A stretch of DNA of 64,000 nt from Gryllotalpicola ginsengisoli DSM 22003 (lineage in GTDB: Bacteria > Actinomycetota > Actinomycetes > Actinomycetales > Microbacteriaceae): positions 806,001 to 870,000 of the forward strand of contig NZ_AULK01000001.1 in the NCBI RefSeq assembly GCF_000419445.1, written 5' to 3'. Under the pieces are notes generated by a model that did no database searches, was not told the DNA's origin, and worked only from the letters and a program-made list of their open reading frames with translations. How positions within the stretch are numbered: position 1 is the first letter of the stretch; each line of letters starts with the position of its first letter. This document shows, in pieces, positions 22,998-33,342 of the stretch. The translations under genes were made by a program, and so were the position numbers.

Positions 22998-24113
22998 TCA
23001 GGGCGCGGGAGCGGCCGGGAACCGCGCCGTGGCGCGCAGACCGCCGCCCGGGCGCGCGGCCAGGGTCAGCGTTCCGTCGTGGGCGCCGACGATGCTCTTC
23101 GCGATGGCGAGCCCCAGGCCCAGGCCGGCCTGATCCGTGTGGATGCGCTCGGTGCCGCGGCGGAACGGTTCAGTGAGGGTGGCGAGCAACTCCGGTGCGA
23201 GCTCCTCGCCGGTGTTCTCGACCGTGACCTCGACGCCCTGGGCGCCGGCCGCGGTGGCGACCCGCACGGTGCCGCCGTGGGGCAGGTTGTGGACGATCGC
23301 GTTGTGCACGAGGTTCGTCACCAGTTGCAGCAGGAGCGGCTGCGAGCCTGTCGTGGGAGCGGCCTCCCCTGAGAGTTCGATGGACACGGCGCGCTTCTGG
23401 GCCAGGGGCAGGAGCTCTTCCACCGCCTCCTCGGCGACGAGGGACAGGTCGACCCGCTCTCGGTTGAACGAGCGCTGGTCGGCGCGGCTGAGCGTGAGCA
23501 GCGCCTCGGTGAGCTCGATCGCGCGCGCGTTGACCGCGTGCAGCCGTTCCACGAGCTCGGCGCTGTCGCGATCCGGGTCGTTGCGCGCCACCTCGAGCAG
23601 GGTCTGCGTGATCGCGAGCGGGGTGCGCAGCTCGTGCGAGGCGTTGGCGGCGAACCTCTGCTGCTCCGCGTTCTGCGCCTCCAGGCGCGCGAGCATCGAG
23701 TCGAAGCTGTCGGCGAGCTCACGGAACTCGTCGCGCCGGCCCTCCAGCTCGATGCGGTGGGAGAGGTCGCCCCTGCCGGCGGCACGGGTCGCCGCGGTGA
23801 TGCGCCGGAGCGGCGCGAGCATCCGCCCCGCCAGGATCCAGCCCCCTACGAGGCCGACCACCAGCAGCAGCGCCAGCATGAGGGCCGCCTTGGGTGCGAA
23901 CGCGTTCCACAGGTCGGACCGGCCGGGGATGAACAGCCCGGCCTGCCCGCGCCCGTCGCCGGGTGCGCGGCCGAGCGTGATCGCCTCCGCGGGCACGTAC
24001 CTCAGGAGGAAGACCCACACGACGGCGATGAGCGCGGCGCCGGCGAGCAGGAGGAAGCCGGCGTAGCTGAAGGTGAGCTTGAGGCGCACGCTCACCCCGC
24101 GCCGCCTAGGCAT
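22998..24113 (-). CDS. Two-component sensor histidine kinase
   Basis: This 371-residue kinase has two membrane helices (about 10-35 and 75-95) flanking a short 40-residue extracytoplasmic loop. HAMP (about 95-150), HisKA with the phospho-accepting His160 in NASHELRTPLA, and an HATPase_c domain follow. The N box is NLVHNAIVHN and the G box is GLGLGLAIAKSIV. The very short sensor loop suggests intramembrane sensing, as in kinases that watch cell-wall stress. It overlaps the response regulator gene by 8 bases, so the pair is co-expressed. Context with VanZ and a carboxypeptidase points to the envelope. The stimulus is unknown. Confidence 0.93.
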   Translation of the reverse strand: MPRRRGVSVRLKLTFSYAGFLLLAGAALIAVVWVFLLRYVPAEAITLGRAPGDGRGQAGLFIPGRSDLWNAFAPKAALMLALLLVVGLVGGWILAGRMLAPLRRITAATRAAGRGDLSHRIELEGRRDEFRELADSFDSMLARLEAQNAEQQRFAANASHELRTPLAITQTLLEVARNDPDRDSAELVERLHAVNARAIELTEALLTLSRADQRSFNRERVDLSLVAEEAVEELLPLAQKRAVSIELSGEAAPTTGSQPLLLQLVTNLVHNAIVHNLPHGGTVRVATAAGAQGVEVTVENTGEELAPELLATLTEPFRRGTERIHTDQAGLGLGLAIAKSIVGAHDGTLTLAARPGGGLRATARFPAAPAP

Positions 24114-24801
24114 GCCGCCCGGGCTGTGCGCCGGTGTCGCGGCCGGTGTCGATGCGGTACCCCACTCCGGGAACCGTGGCGATCAGCCCCGGCTCCCCCA
24201 GCCGCTTGCGCAGCGACGACACGGTGATGCGCACGGCGTTCGTGAACGGGTCGGCGTTCTCGTCCCACGCCTTCTCCAGCAGCTCCTCGGCGCTGACGAC
24301 GCCTCCCTCGGCGGAGACCAGCACCTCGAGCACGGCGAACTGCTTCCTCGTCAGTGCGACGTAGCGGCCGTCGCGGTACACCTCGCGCCGGAACGGATCC
24401 ACCCGCAGCCCGGCGAGCTCGCGCACGGGAGGCCGGTTCTGCGCTCGTCGGCGGTCGAGGGCGCGCAGGCGCAGCACCAGCTCGCGCAGCTCGAACGGCT
24501 TGGTGAGGTAGTCGTCGGCGCCGAGCTCGAAGCCGGACGCCTTGTCGTCGAGCCGGTCGGCGGCGGTGAGCATCAGGATCGGCATCCCGCTGCCCGACTC
24601 GACGATGTGGCGGGCGACCTCGTCGCCTGAGGGGCCGGGGATGTCGCGGTCGAGCACGGCGATGTCGTAGCCGTTGACGTCGAGCAGCTCGAGCGCCGTG
24701 TCGCCGTCGCCCGCGATGTCGGCGGCGATCGCCTCGAGCCGCAGGCCGTCGCGGATCGCCTCAGCCAGGTAGAGCTCGTCCTCGACGATCAGCACACGCA
24801 C
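24106..24801 (-). CDS. OmpR-family response regulator
   Basis: This 231-residue regulator has a receiver domain (1-120) with acidic pocket Glu7-Asp8, phospho-acceptor Asp51 in VLDRDIPG and the conserved Lys in LTKPFEL (about 101). A winged-helix DNA-binding domain occupies about 130-225. GAGAGG lies 8 bases before the GTG start. It is the first gene of the pair with the kinase. In the intergenic region shared with the divergent carboxypeptidase gene lies a perfect tandem 11-bp repeat (24820-24841), the spacing expected for two OmpR-type subunits bound head to tail. It probably controls itself and the carboxypeptidase. Confidence 0.93.
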   Translation of the reverse strand: MRVLIVEDELYLAEAIRDGLRLEAIAADIAGDGDTALELLDVNGYDIAVLDRDIPGPSGDEVARHIVESGSGMPILMLTAADRLDDKASGFELGADDYLTKPFELRELVLRLRALDRRRAQNRPPVRELAGLRVDPFRREVYRDGRYVALTRKQFAVLEVLVSAEGGVVSAEELLEKAWDENADPFTNAVRITVSSLRKRLGEPGLIATVPGVGYRIDTGRDTGAQPGRHA

Positions 24802-24819
24802 GACCCGATCCTCTCAAGC

Positions 24820-24841
24820 CCGGCATATCGCCGGCATATCG
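24820..24841. promoter_or_regulatory. Tandem 11-bp direct repeat, probable response-regulator operator
   Basis: CCGGCATATCG occurs twice without a gap (24820-24830 and 24831-24841). One helical turn spacing is typical of OmpR/PhoB-family sites. It sits between the divergent regulator and carboxypeptidase genes. Confidence 0.65.
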
Positions 24842-24887
24842 ACGACTGCATACGGCCTGGCAACACGCGCCCGCGTTGGCTGGGGCC

Positions 24888-25874
24888 ATGCTCTCCCTCC
24901 TTTCCGATCCGAGCCGGCCCGACGGGAACCGCCGGCGCTCGGCGCGCCTGCCCAGGGGCCCGCTCGCTCTCGCCCTGGTTCTTGCCCTCGCCGTGGCCGC
25001 CGCCGTGACGGTGCCACGTCTTCTCACGCACGACGCCCCGACGACGTACGCGTCGACGAACGGATGGCCCGCCGAGGGCCAGGGCGCGTACGTGATCGGG
25101 AACGGCGAACCGGCGGCGAGCCCGGACCAGAAGCCCGTGCCGATCGCGAGCGTGGCCAAGGTGATGACGGCGTACCTCGTGCTGCAGAAGCATCCGTTGC
25201 AGGACGGCGACGACGGCGTGACGTTCACGGTCGAACAGGGCGACGTCGCCGACACGGCCGCGCGGCGCAGCGCGGGCCAGTCGGTGGTCGCCGTCGCCGC
25301 AGGCGAGCGGCTCAGCGAGCGTGACGCCCTGATGGCGATCCTGCTGCCATCGGCGAACAACGTCGCGGTGCTCGTCGCCCGCGAGTTGGACGGCAGCGTC
25401 GACGCCTTCGTCGAGGAGATGAACGAAACGGCGCAGGAGCTGGGGATGACGCAGACGACGTATACCGACCCGAGCGGCTACGACCCCGGCACGGTCTCCA
25501 CCGCGCTCGACCAGTTGCGGCTGGCTCAGGTGGTCGCGAAGGACGCGACGCTCAGCGCCATGATGGCGACCCGCAGCTACACCATCCCCGTCGCCGGCGA
25601 GATCACGAACACCGACTCCCTGCTCGGCCACGACGGATTCGTGGGCATGAAGACCGGCTCGGACGAGGCCGCCGGCGGGTGCTTCATGTTCCGCGCCGAG
25701 CGGGACACCGCGAACGGCACGGTCACTCTCATCGGCGTCGTGCTCGGCCAGCGCGGGTCGAGCCTCATCGGCGCCGGGCTGCAGGCGGCGCAGCAGCTCG
25801 CCGACGACGTGGCGCCGATCGCCGAGGCATCCGATGCCCCGGCCACGGGGCGGCCGGGGCGGCTGCGGCCGTAG
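24888..25874 (+). CDS. D-alanyl-D-alanine carboxypeptidase (S11, PBP5-like)
   Basis: This 328-residue protein has a short basic N-terminus and one membrane helix (about 25-45), then an S11 peptidase domain outside the membrane. The three penicillin-binding motifs are present: SVAK (Ser88 nucleophile, Lys91), SAN (Ser155) and KTG (Lys255). It should trim the terminal D-alanine from peptidoglycan stem peptides. The PBP5 C-terminal beta domain and amphipathic anchor are missing, so it is a short form held by its N-terminal helix. ATG 24888 is preferred over TTG 24876. The promoter region is shared with a two-component system. Family 1 repeats follow the stop. Confidence 0.9.
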   Translation: MLSLLSDPSRPDGNRRRSARLPRGPLALALVLALAVAAAVTVPRLLTHDAPTTYASTNGWPAEGQGAYVIGNGEPAASPDQKPVPIASVAKVMTAYLVLQKHPLQDGDDGVTFTVEQGDVADTAARRSAGQSVVAVAAGERLSERDALMAILLPSANNVAVLVARELDGSVDAFVEEMNETAQELGMTQTTYTDPSGYDPGTVSTALDQLRLAQVVAKDATLSAMMATRSYTIPVAGEITNTDSLLGHDGFVGMKTGSDEAAGGCFMFRAERDTANGTVTLIGVVLGQRGSSLIGAGLQAAQQLADDVAPIAEASDAPATGRPGRLRP

Positions 25875-25883
25875 AGGGTCCCA

Positions 25884-25982
25884 GGTCTCCATTCACGGCG
25901 GTAGCCGTGAGTCGACCAGCGGAGTCGGCGGTAGCCGTGAGTCGACCAGCGGAGTCGGCGGTAGCCGTGAGTCAACCAGCGA
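25884..25982. repeat. Family 1 palindrome with expanded tandem 30-bp units
   Basis: After the flank GGTCTCCATTCACGGCG, a 30-bp unit beginning GTAGCCGTGAGTCGACCAGC is repeated at 25901, 25931 and (20 bases only, one change) 25961. The first copy forms the stem CACGGC-GGTA-GCCGTG. It lies between the convergent carboxypeptidase and typA genes. There are no spacers, so it is not a CRISPR array. Confidence 0.85.
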
Positions 25983-25991
25983 GACGGAGAG

Positions 25992-27911
<1,920 letters not shown>

Positions 27912-27979
27912 GAAGCATCCGTTCGTGAAGAAGAAGTCTGGAAAAGAAGATGGGGGGCGTGTGCGGCGCACAGCAGAAA

Positions 27980-28030
27980 GGGCGCCCGGCGCCCGCCGCC
28001 TCATTCTAGCGGCGGTGGCGCCGGGCGCCC
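27980..28030 (-). terminator. Strong terminator hairpin downstream of the fused DppD-DppF gene
   Basis: A 14-bp outer stem (27980-27993 with 28017-28030) continues inward with further GC pairing around an 8-base AT-rich loop. On the minus strand it follows the ABC ATPase stop and is trailed by a CTTTCTG tract. Confidence 0.75.
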
Positions 28031-28046
28031 TGACAGCTGGTGCGCT

Positions 28047-29717
28047 CTACGCGTCGGCCCCGGCCGACAGCAGCGCCGAGCGGGTCTCGCGGCGCGCGCG
28101 CTGCTCGTCGGGGTCGGGCACCGGCACGGCGGCGATGAGGCGCTGCGTGTACGCCTCCTTCGGCGCGCGCAGGATCTGGTCGGCGGTGCCCTGCTCGACC
28201 AGGCGGCCCTTGTGCATCACGGCGATGCGGTCGGCCAGCAGGTCGACGACGGCCAGGTCGTGGCTGACGAACAGGCAGCCGAACTGCAGCTCCTCCTGCA
28301 GCTCCTGCAGCAGGTCGAGGAAGCGCGCCTGCACCGACACGTCGAGGGCGCTGGTGGGCTCGTCGGCGACGAGCAGCTTGGGCTTGAGGGCCAGGGCGCG
28401 GGCGATGCCGACGCGCTGGCGCTGGCCGCCGGAGAGCTCGTGCGGGTAGCGGTTGCGGAACGAGCGGGGCAGCTCGACCTGGTCGAGCAGCTCTTCGACG
28501 CGGCGGTCGATGGCCTTCTTGTCGAACTGCTTGGAGAGCAGCAGCGGCTCGCCGATGCACTGGCCGATCGGGAAGCGCGGGTTCAGCGACGAGCCCGGGT
28601 CCTGGAAGACGATGCCGATCTGCTTGCGGATCTCGCGCAGTTCCTTGGCAGTGGCGCCCGCCAAGTCGCGGCCGGCCACCTCGAGGCGTCCGCTGACGAC
28701 GGGCAGCAGGCCGACGACGGCACGGCCGATCGTGGTCTTGCCCGAGCCCGACTCGCCCACCAGCCCCACCACCTCGCCCTTGCGGATCTCCAGGTCGATG
28801 CCGTCGGCGGCGCGGAAAGCGGGGATGCGGCCGTGCTTCGGGTACTCGATCGCGACGTCCTCGAGCTTCAGCACGGTCTCGGCGCCTGCGAACGGGTCGG
28901 TGCCCGGCGCGCGGTCCGAGACCTGCAGGCGGGGCACCGCGCTGAGCAGCTGCTTCGTATACGGATGCTTGGGCGCGGTGAAGATCTCCCGGATCGGCGC
29001 CGCCTCCACGATCTCGCCGTCCTTCATCACGATGATCTTGTCGGCCAGGTCCGCCACGACGCCCATGTCGTGGGTGATCAGCACGATCGCGCTGTTGAGC
29101 CGCGTGCGCAGGTTGCGCATCAGGTCGAGGATCTCGGCCTGCACCGTCACGTCGAGCGCGGTCGTCGGCTCGTCGGCGATGAGCAGCAGCGGGTCGCAGC
29201 TGATCGCGATGGCGATCATGACGCGCTGGCGCTGACCGCCGGAGAACTGATGCGGGTACTTGTCGAAGGCGAGTTCCGGGTTCGGGATCTCGACCATCTT
29301 GAGGAGCTCGATCGCCCGCTTCTTCGCGTCGGCGGGGCTCAAGTGCAGGTGCAGGCGCAGCGACTCGACGATCTGGAACCCCACCGTGTACACGGGGTTC
29401 AACGCCGTCATCGGCTCCTGGAAGATCACCGACACGTCCTTGCCGCGGATCTGGCGCAGCTGGCCCTCGGTCAGGCCGGCGAGCTCACGGCCGTTCAGCT
29501 TGATCGACCCCGTCACGCGGGCGTTCGACGGCAGCAGGCCGAGCAGCGCCATGGAGCTGGAGCTCTTGCCGCTTCCCGACTCGCCGACGATCGCGAGCAC
29601 CTCCCCCGGCTTCACGTCGTAGGTCATGCCGATCGCGGCGGGGTACCAGGTGCCGTCCACCCAGAAGTCGACGCCGAGGTCGGTGACTTCGAGGACGGGA
29701 GTGTCGGTGTGTGCCAT
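28047..29717 (-). CDS. Fused peptide ABC transporter ATPase (DppD-DppF type)
   Basis: This 556-residue protein carries two complete ABC ATPase domains in one chain. The first has Walker [10 protein letters not shown] (about residue 40), signature FSGGQRQRV and Walker B LLIADEPT. The second has GESGSGKTT (about 325), LSGGQRQRV and [12 protein letters not shown]. Each ends with an oligopeptide-transporter extension. It energises import of di/oligopeptides with the permeases and binding protein encoded at 30518-35112 on the same strand. An oppositely oriented PH-domain gene separates it from them, so it must have its own promoter. GAGAG lies about 10 bases before the start. Confidence 0.93.
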   Translation of the reverse strand: MAHTDTPVLEVTDLGVDFWVDGTWYPAAIGMTYDVKPGEVLAIVGESGSGKSSSSMALLGLLPSNARVTGSIKLNGRELAGLTEGQLRQIRGKDVSVIFQEPMTALNPVYTVGFQIVESLRLHLHLSPADAKKRAIELLKMVEIPNPELAFDKYPHQFSGGQRQRVMIAIAISCDPLLLIADEPTTALDVTVQAEILDLMRNLRTRLNSAIVLITHDMGVVADLADKIIVMKDGEIVEAAPIREIFTAPKHPYTKQLLSAVPRLQVSDRAPGTDPFAGAETVLKLEDVAIEYPKHGRIPAFRAADGIDLEIRKGEVVGLVGESGSGKTTIGRAVVGLLPVVSGRLEVAGRDLAGATAKELREIRKQIGIVFQDPGSSLNPRFPIGQCIGEPLLLSKQFDKKAIDRRVEELLDQVELPRSFRNRYPHELSGGQRQRVGIARALALKPKLLVADEPTSALDVSVQARFLDLLQELQEELQFGCLFVSHDLAVVDLLADRIAVMHKGRLVEQGTADQILRAPKEAYTQRLIAAVPVPDPDEQRARRETRSALLSAGADA

Positions 29718-29792
29718 GGATGTTTCTCTCGTGGAGTTCTACTCGTGGGGCGGCCGGGCCGAGGTCACGGCCGGATCTGGGACGATGGTGGG

Positions 29793-30515
29793 ATGCGAGT
29801 GACCGAAGAGTCGAAGACCCTCAGATCCCGCTTCGGGCTGGTGGCCACGGTGCTGGTGTGGGCCGTCTGCGCGGCGACCCTCGTGAGCATGGGCGTGTAC
29901 GGCTACTGGCTGCAGCTGCTGCGCTTCGGTCCGCTCGTGCTGCTCGCGGCGTTCCTGATGTGGCTGCTGTTCTGGTCGCCGAGTGTGACGATCGGGCTGG
30001 CGGGCGTCGAGGTGCGCAACCTGCTGCGCCGCCACGACATCAGCTGGCCGGCGGTCGAGGGCGTCGAGACGAAGTACGCCCTGACGATCGAGACGACGGC
30101 CGGCAAGGTGACCGCGTGGGCGGCCCCCGCGCCGAGCCGATTCGCCGGCCTGCGGGCGGCGGGTCAGGCCCGCCCGGTCGGCCCCGAGTTCGGTGCGCAC
30201 GGCGGCTCGGTGGTGCGCCCCGACGCGATGCTGAAGGACGACTCGGCGCGCATCCGCTCGCGCGATCTGCGCGGCCTGCCGGAGTCGACCTTCGGACCGG
30301 GCGGGAGCATCCGTCCGAGCGACATCCCGACCAGCGACTCGGGCCTCGCGGCGCTCTACGTGCGCCGCTACTGGGAGGAGCTGCGCGACGCCGGCTACCT
30401 CGACTCCGGAAGGGTGGAGGGCACCGGCGTGCGCACTCACTGGCTGCGCGGCGAAGCCGCCGTGCTGGCCGCCCTCGCGGCGATCACGGTGCTCTGCCTC
30501 GCTCTCGTGCGCTGA
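29793..30515 (+). CDS. PH-domain membrane protein
   Basis: This 240-residue protein has two N-terminal membrane helices (about 15-40 and 45-65), then a bacterial PH-like segment (about 65-115, SVTIGLAGVEVRNLLRRHDISWPAVEGVETKYALT). A hydrophilic region and a final membrane helix (about 220-238) follow. Bacterial PH proteins of this kind (often next to ribH in actinobacteria) have no proven role; membrane-associated assembly is the usual guess. Its position is odd: it reads against the peptide transporter genes, ending 2 bp from the dppC stop and diverging from the ATPase gene, so it interrupts a normally contiguous operon. Confidence 0.8.
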   Translation: MRVTEESKTLRSRFGLVATVLVWAVCAATLVSMGVYGYWLQLLRFGPLVLLAAFLMWLLFWSPSVTIGLAGVEVRNLLRRHDISWPAVEGVETKYALTIETTAGKVTAWAAPAPSRFAGLRAAGQARPVGPEFGAHGGSVVRPDAMLKDDSARIRSRDLRGLPESTFGPGGSIRPSDIPTSDSGLAALYVRRYWEELRDAGYLDSGRVEGTGVRTHWLRGEAAVLAALAAITVLCLALVR

Positions 30516-30517
30516 CC

Positions 30518-31594
30518 TCACTGGGCGGTGGCCGCCTTCTCGGCGCGGGCGGCGGAGGCGGCCTTCTCGCGGGCCGCGGCCGCCGACCTGCGGGCGGCCT
30601 TGTTCAGCTGGCGCTTCTGCCGCGGGTCGAACGCGTCGCGCAGACCGTCGCCGATGAAGTTGATCGTGAGGGCGATGATCACGATGAACCCGGCGGGCCA
30701 GAAGAACAGCCAGGGCCGCGTCGCGAACGCGGCCTGGTAGGTGCCGATCACGCTGCCGAGCGACACATCGGGCAGCTGCACGCCGAAGTTCAGGAACGAG
30801 ATCGCCGCCTCGACGAGGATCGTGGCAGACATCAGCAGCGTCGAGTTCACGATGATCACGCCGATCGCGTTCGGCAGGATGTGCACGAACATGATGCGCC
30901 ACGGCGAAGCACCGGCGACGCGCGCCGCGTCGACGAACTCGCGCTCGCGCAGGCCGAGCACGTCGCCGCGCACCAGTCGGGCGAGGCCGGTCCAGGAGGC
31001 GAGCCCGAGCACGAGGGCGAGGGCGAGGGCGCCGGATGCCCCGTACTTGCGGCCCAGGGTGGCCGTCAGCACGATCAGCGGGATGATGATGACCACGTCG
31101 GTCAGGCGCATCAGCAGCGTGTCGATCCAGCCGCGGAAGTAGCCGCTCAGCGCGCCCACCACGACGCCGATGAAGGTCGAGATGATGCCGACCACGGCGA
31201 CGATCATGAGGGACTGCTGGCAGCCGCGCATGACGATGGCGAACATGTCGCGTCCGAGCGAGTCCTGGCCGAACGGATGCTTCCACGACGGCACGCCGCC
31301 GTTGATCACGTTCCCCGTGTCGGTGAACTTGTAGGGCCACCAGCCGGGGGTGTCGATGCCCGGCAGGTGCAGCCCCTGCGCCGAGTAGGCCAGCAGGATG
31401 ACGAAGATCAGCACGCCCGACGAGATCATGGCGCCGCGGTGGCGCAGGAAGCGCCGCAGGACGATCCGGCCCTGGCTGAGGCCTTCGACCTCCTTGAGCT
31501 CGATGGCGCTCGGCGCCTGCTCGAGGTTCTCGACGACCTCGACGCTGGTCGCCGCCTCGTTGGACTGCGGGTCGATGGGAGGGATGTTGCTCAT
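30518..31594 (-). CDS. dppC: Peptide ABC transporter permease (DppC type)
   Basis: This 358-residue inner-membrane permease has an unusually long charged N-terminus (about 50 residues, MSNIPPIDPQSNEAATSVEV onward), then one helix and the OppC N domain. A five-helix BPD_transp_1 domain follows. The EAA loop that contacts the ATPase lies around VDAARVAGASPWRIMFVHIL. The C-terminus ends in an Ala/Arg/Lys-rich tail of about 40 residues. The ATG overlaps the dppB stop by 4 bases, so the two permeases are translated together as a heterodimer. Peptide substrate range cannot be read from sequence. Confidence 0.92.
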   Translation of the reverse strand: MSNIPPIDPQSNEAATSVEVVENLEQAPSAIELKEVEGLSQGRIVLRRFLRHRGAMISSGVLIFVILLAYSAQGLHLPGIDTPGWWPYKFTDTGNVINGGVPSWKHPFGQDSLGRDMFAIVMRGCQQSLMIVAVVGIISTFIGVVVGALSGYFRGWIDTLLMRLTDVVIIIPLIVLTATLGRKYGASGALALALVLGLASWTGLARLVRGDVLGLREREFVDAARVAGASPWRIMFVHILPNAIGVIIVNSTLLMSATILVEAAISFLNFGVQLPDVSLGSVIGTYQAAFATRPWLFFWPAGFIVIIALTINFIGDGLRDAFDPRQKRQLNKAARRSAAAAREKAASAARAEKAATAQ

Positions 31595-33138
31595 GCGGTG
31601 ACTCGAATCCGGGGGTCGAGGGCGGAGTACGCGAGGTCCGCCAGGAAGTTGAACACGATCGCGGCGATGGCGGTCACGACGAAGAAGCCCATCAGCGTGT
31701 TGACGTCGACGACCTTCAGCGCCTGGTTGAACAGGTTGCCCATGCCCGACCAGCTGAAGACGGTTTCCGTGATGATCGCGCCGCCGAGCAGCGAGCCGAT
31801 GTCGAACGCGACGATCGTGGTCAGCGGGATGAGCGCGTTGCGGAACGCATGCCGCATGACGATCGTGCGCTGGTTCAGGCCCTTGGCACGCGCGGTGCGG
31901 ATGTAGTCGGAGTTCAGCACGTCGAGCAGGTTGGCCCGGGCGTACCGGCTGTAGCTCGCGATCGAGATCAGGCACAGCGAGATCGTCGGCAGCAGCAGGT
32001 GCGTGAACGTGTCCAGGCTGTGGATCCAGAAGTTGGTCGAGATGTCGTCGAGGTTCGGGGTGACGGCGCCGACGGTCGCGATCGGGCGGCCGTTGGCGAC
32101 GTACTCGACGTAGGTGTGCCACGAGCGCATCAGACGGTTCGCGACGATGACCAGGCCCGTGACGACCGCGACGATGGCGCCGGTGCGGGCCGACTGCCAG
32201 CGGTCGTAGCCCGCGTAGAGCCATCCGATCAGCAGGCCCACCGCTGCCGCGACGACGCCGAGCCCCAGCAGCGACAGCAGGTTGAGGCTGTCCGAGATCG
32301 CGAGGAACGGGAAGTAGAGCGCGACGCCGACGGCCACGGTGGTGAGAGCCGTGTACAGGGACTTGCGGTTCTCGAGACCCGTGGTGAGCGCGGTGATCAG
32401 CACGGCGAGACCGCCGGCCACGATCGCGACCAGCAGGATGTCCGCGGCGCCGAGCGTCGGGGTCTCGAGCCAATTGGTGACGGCGACGAACACCACGGCG
32501 AACAGGGTCGCGAGGGTGGCGATCACGAAGGTCATCCAGCGGCGGCGCGCGTTTCCGCCGATGATGCCGGTCCAGATGCCGCCGGAGACCAGCGGCAGGA
32601 TCACGTAGGCCCACCACGCGACGTGCGGATCGGCCAGGTAGTTGTTGAACGCGATGCCGACGTAGGCCTTCAGGATGACCGCGATGAAGAAGGACGGGAG
32701 CGAGAAGAACAGGAACGACAGGAAGGTGACGGTGTAGTCGTAGCCGCTGTACTGGCGCAGCGCCGTCGTGATGCCGATCAGGATTCCGAAGACGATGGCG
32801 AGGATCGTGCTCGCGACGATCAGCTGGATGGTGACGACGACCGCGTCGGCGATCTGGCCGGTCACCGGCTCGCCCTGCACGTTCACGCCGAGGGTGAAGT
32901 GGCCGACGAAGCCCTGGAGGATGCCGCCGAGCCAGAGGAAGTAGCGCAGCGGCGTGGGGATGTCGAGGTGCAGCTGGTGCGCCCTCATCTGGATGAGGGC
33001 CTCTTGGTTCTTCGCCGTTCCGACGCGGAGTTCGGCGAGGGGGTCGCCCGCGTTGGCCGAGAGGATGTACACGAGGTACGACGCGAGCAGAAGCACGATG
33101 ATCGACGCGACGAGGCGCCGGGAGAGGAAGGTCAGCAC
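31591..33138 (-). CDS. dppB: Peptide ABC transporter permease (DppB type) with long membrane insertion
   Basis: This protein has the DppB beginning (MLTFLSRRLVASIIVLLLAS) and the standard end, with the EAA loop at DYIRTARAKGLNQRTIVMRHAF. At 515 residues, however, it is about 200 longer than typical DppB. The extra part (about 180-350) contains several additional hydrophobic helices between the third and fourth core helices, rich in Ala, Val and Leu. Similar long forms exist in actinobacteria; the purpose of the insert is unknown. It lies downstream of dppA, separated by a strong hairpin that may lower its expression relative to the binding protein. Confidence 0.88.
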   Translation of the reverse strand: MLTFLSRRLVASIIVLLLASYLVYILSANAGDPLAELRVGTAKNQEALIQMRAHQLHLDIPTPLRYFLWLGGILQGFVGHFTLGVNVQGEPVTGQIADAVVVTIQLIVASTILAIVFGILIGITTALRQYSGYDYTVTFLSFLFFSLPSFFIAVILKAYVGIAFNNYLADPHVAWWAYVILPLVSGGIWTGIIGGNARRRWMTFVIATLATLFAVVFVAVTNWLETPTLGAADILLVAIVAGGLAVLITALTTGLENRKSLYTALTTVAVGVALYFPFLAISDSLNLLSLLGLGVVAAAVGLLIGWLYAGYDRWQSARTGAIVAVVTGLVIVANRLMRSWHTYVEYVANGRPIATVGAVTPNLDDISTNFWIHSLDTFTHLLLPTISLCLISIASYSRYARANLLDVLNSDYIRTARAKGLNQRTIVMRHAFRNALIPLTTIVAFDIGSLLGGAIITETVFSWSGMGNLFNQALKVVDVNTLMGFFVVTAIAAIVFNFLADLAYSALDPRIRVTA

Positions 33139-33258
33139 GGGGCGATCCCCCGTGCTTCACGCCGAGTGGCGAGGAGAGTGTTCATGGCTGTTCTTTCTGC
33201 GATCCGGCGCACACGCACTGCAGGATCGTGTCCGGTGGTTGTGCGACGGCTGACATTC

Positions 33259-33295
33259 GGGGGTGCCGGGGCGATGTCCTCGCCCCGGCACCCCC
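33259..33295 (-). terminator. Perfect 16-bp hairpin between dppA and dppB
   Basis: GGGGGTGCCGGGGCGA (33259-33274) pairs perfectly with 33280-33295 around the loop TGTCC. Inside an operon such a hairpin usually acts as a partial terminator or RNA-stabilising end, giving more binding protein than permease. Confidence 0.75.
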
Positions 33296-33342
33296 TGATC
33301 GGTTCTGACGGAACCGGGCGTCTCAATTAGGGTACGTCAGCC

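Noticed and set aside
22339-25874. Vancomycin resistance cluster
   Set aside because: No vanH, vanA/B ligase or vanX is present, and the carboxypeptidase is a serine S11 enzyme rather than the zinc VanY type.
25901-25980. Possible CRISPR array from regularly repeated units
   Set aside because: The 30-bp units are directly adjacent with no spacers, and belong to the family 1 palindromes. No cas gene is nearby.
33139-33258. Separate promoter for dppB
   Set aside because: No -10/-35 pair of quality was seen between the hairpin and the dppB start.
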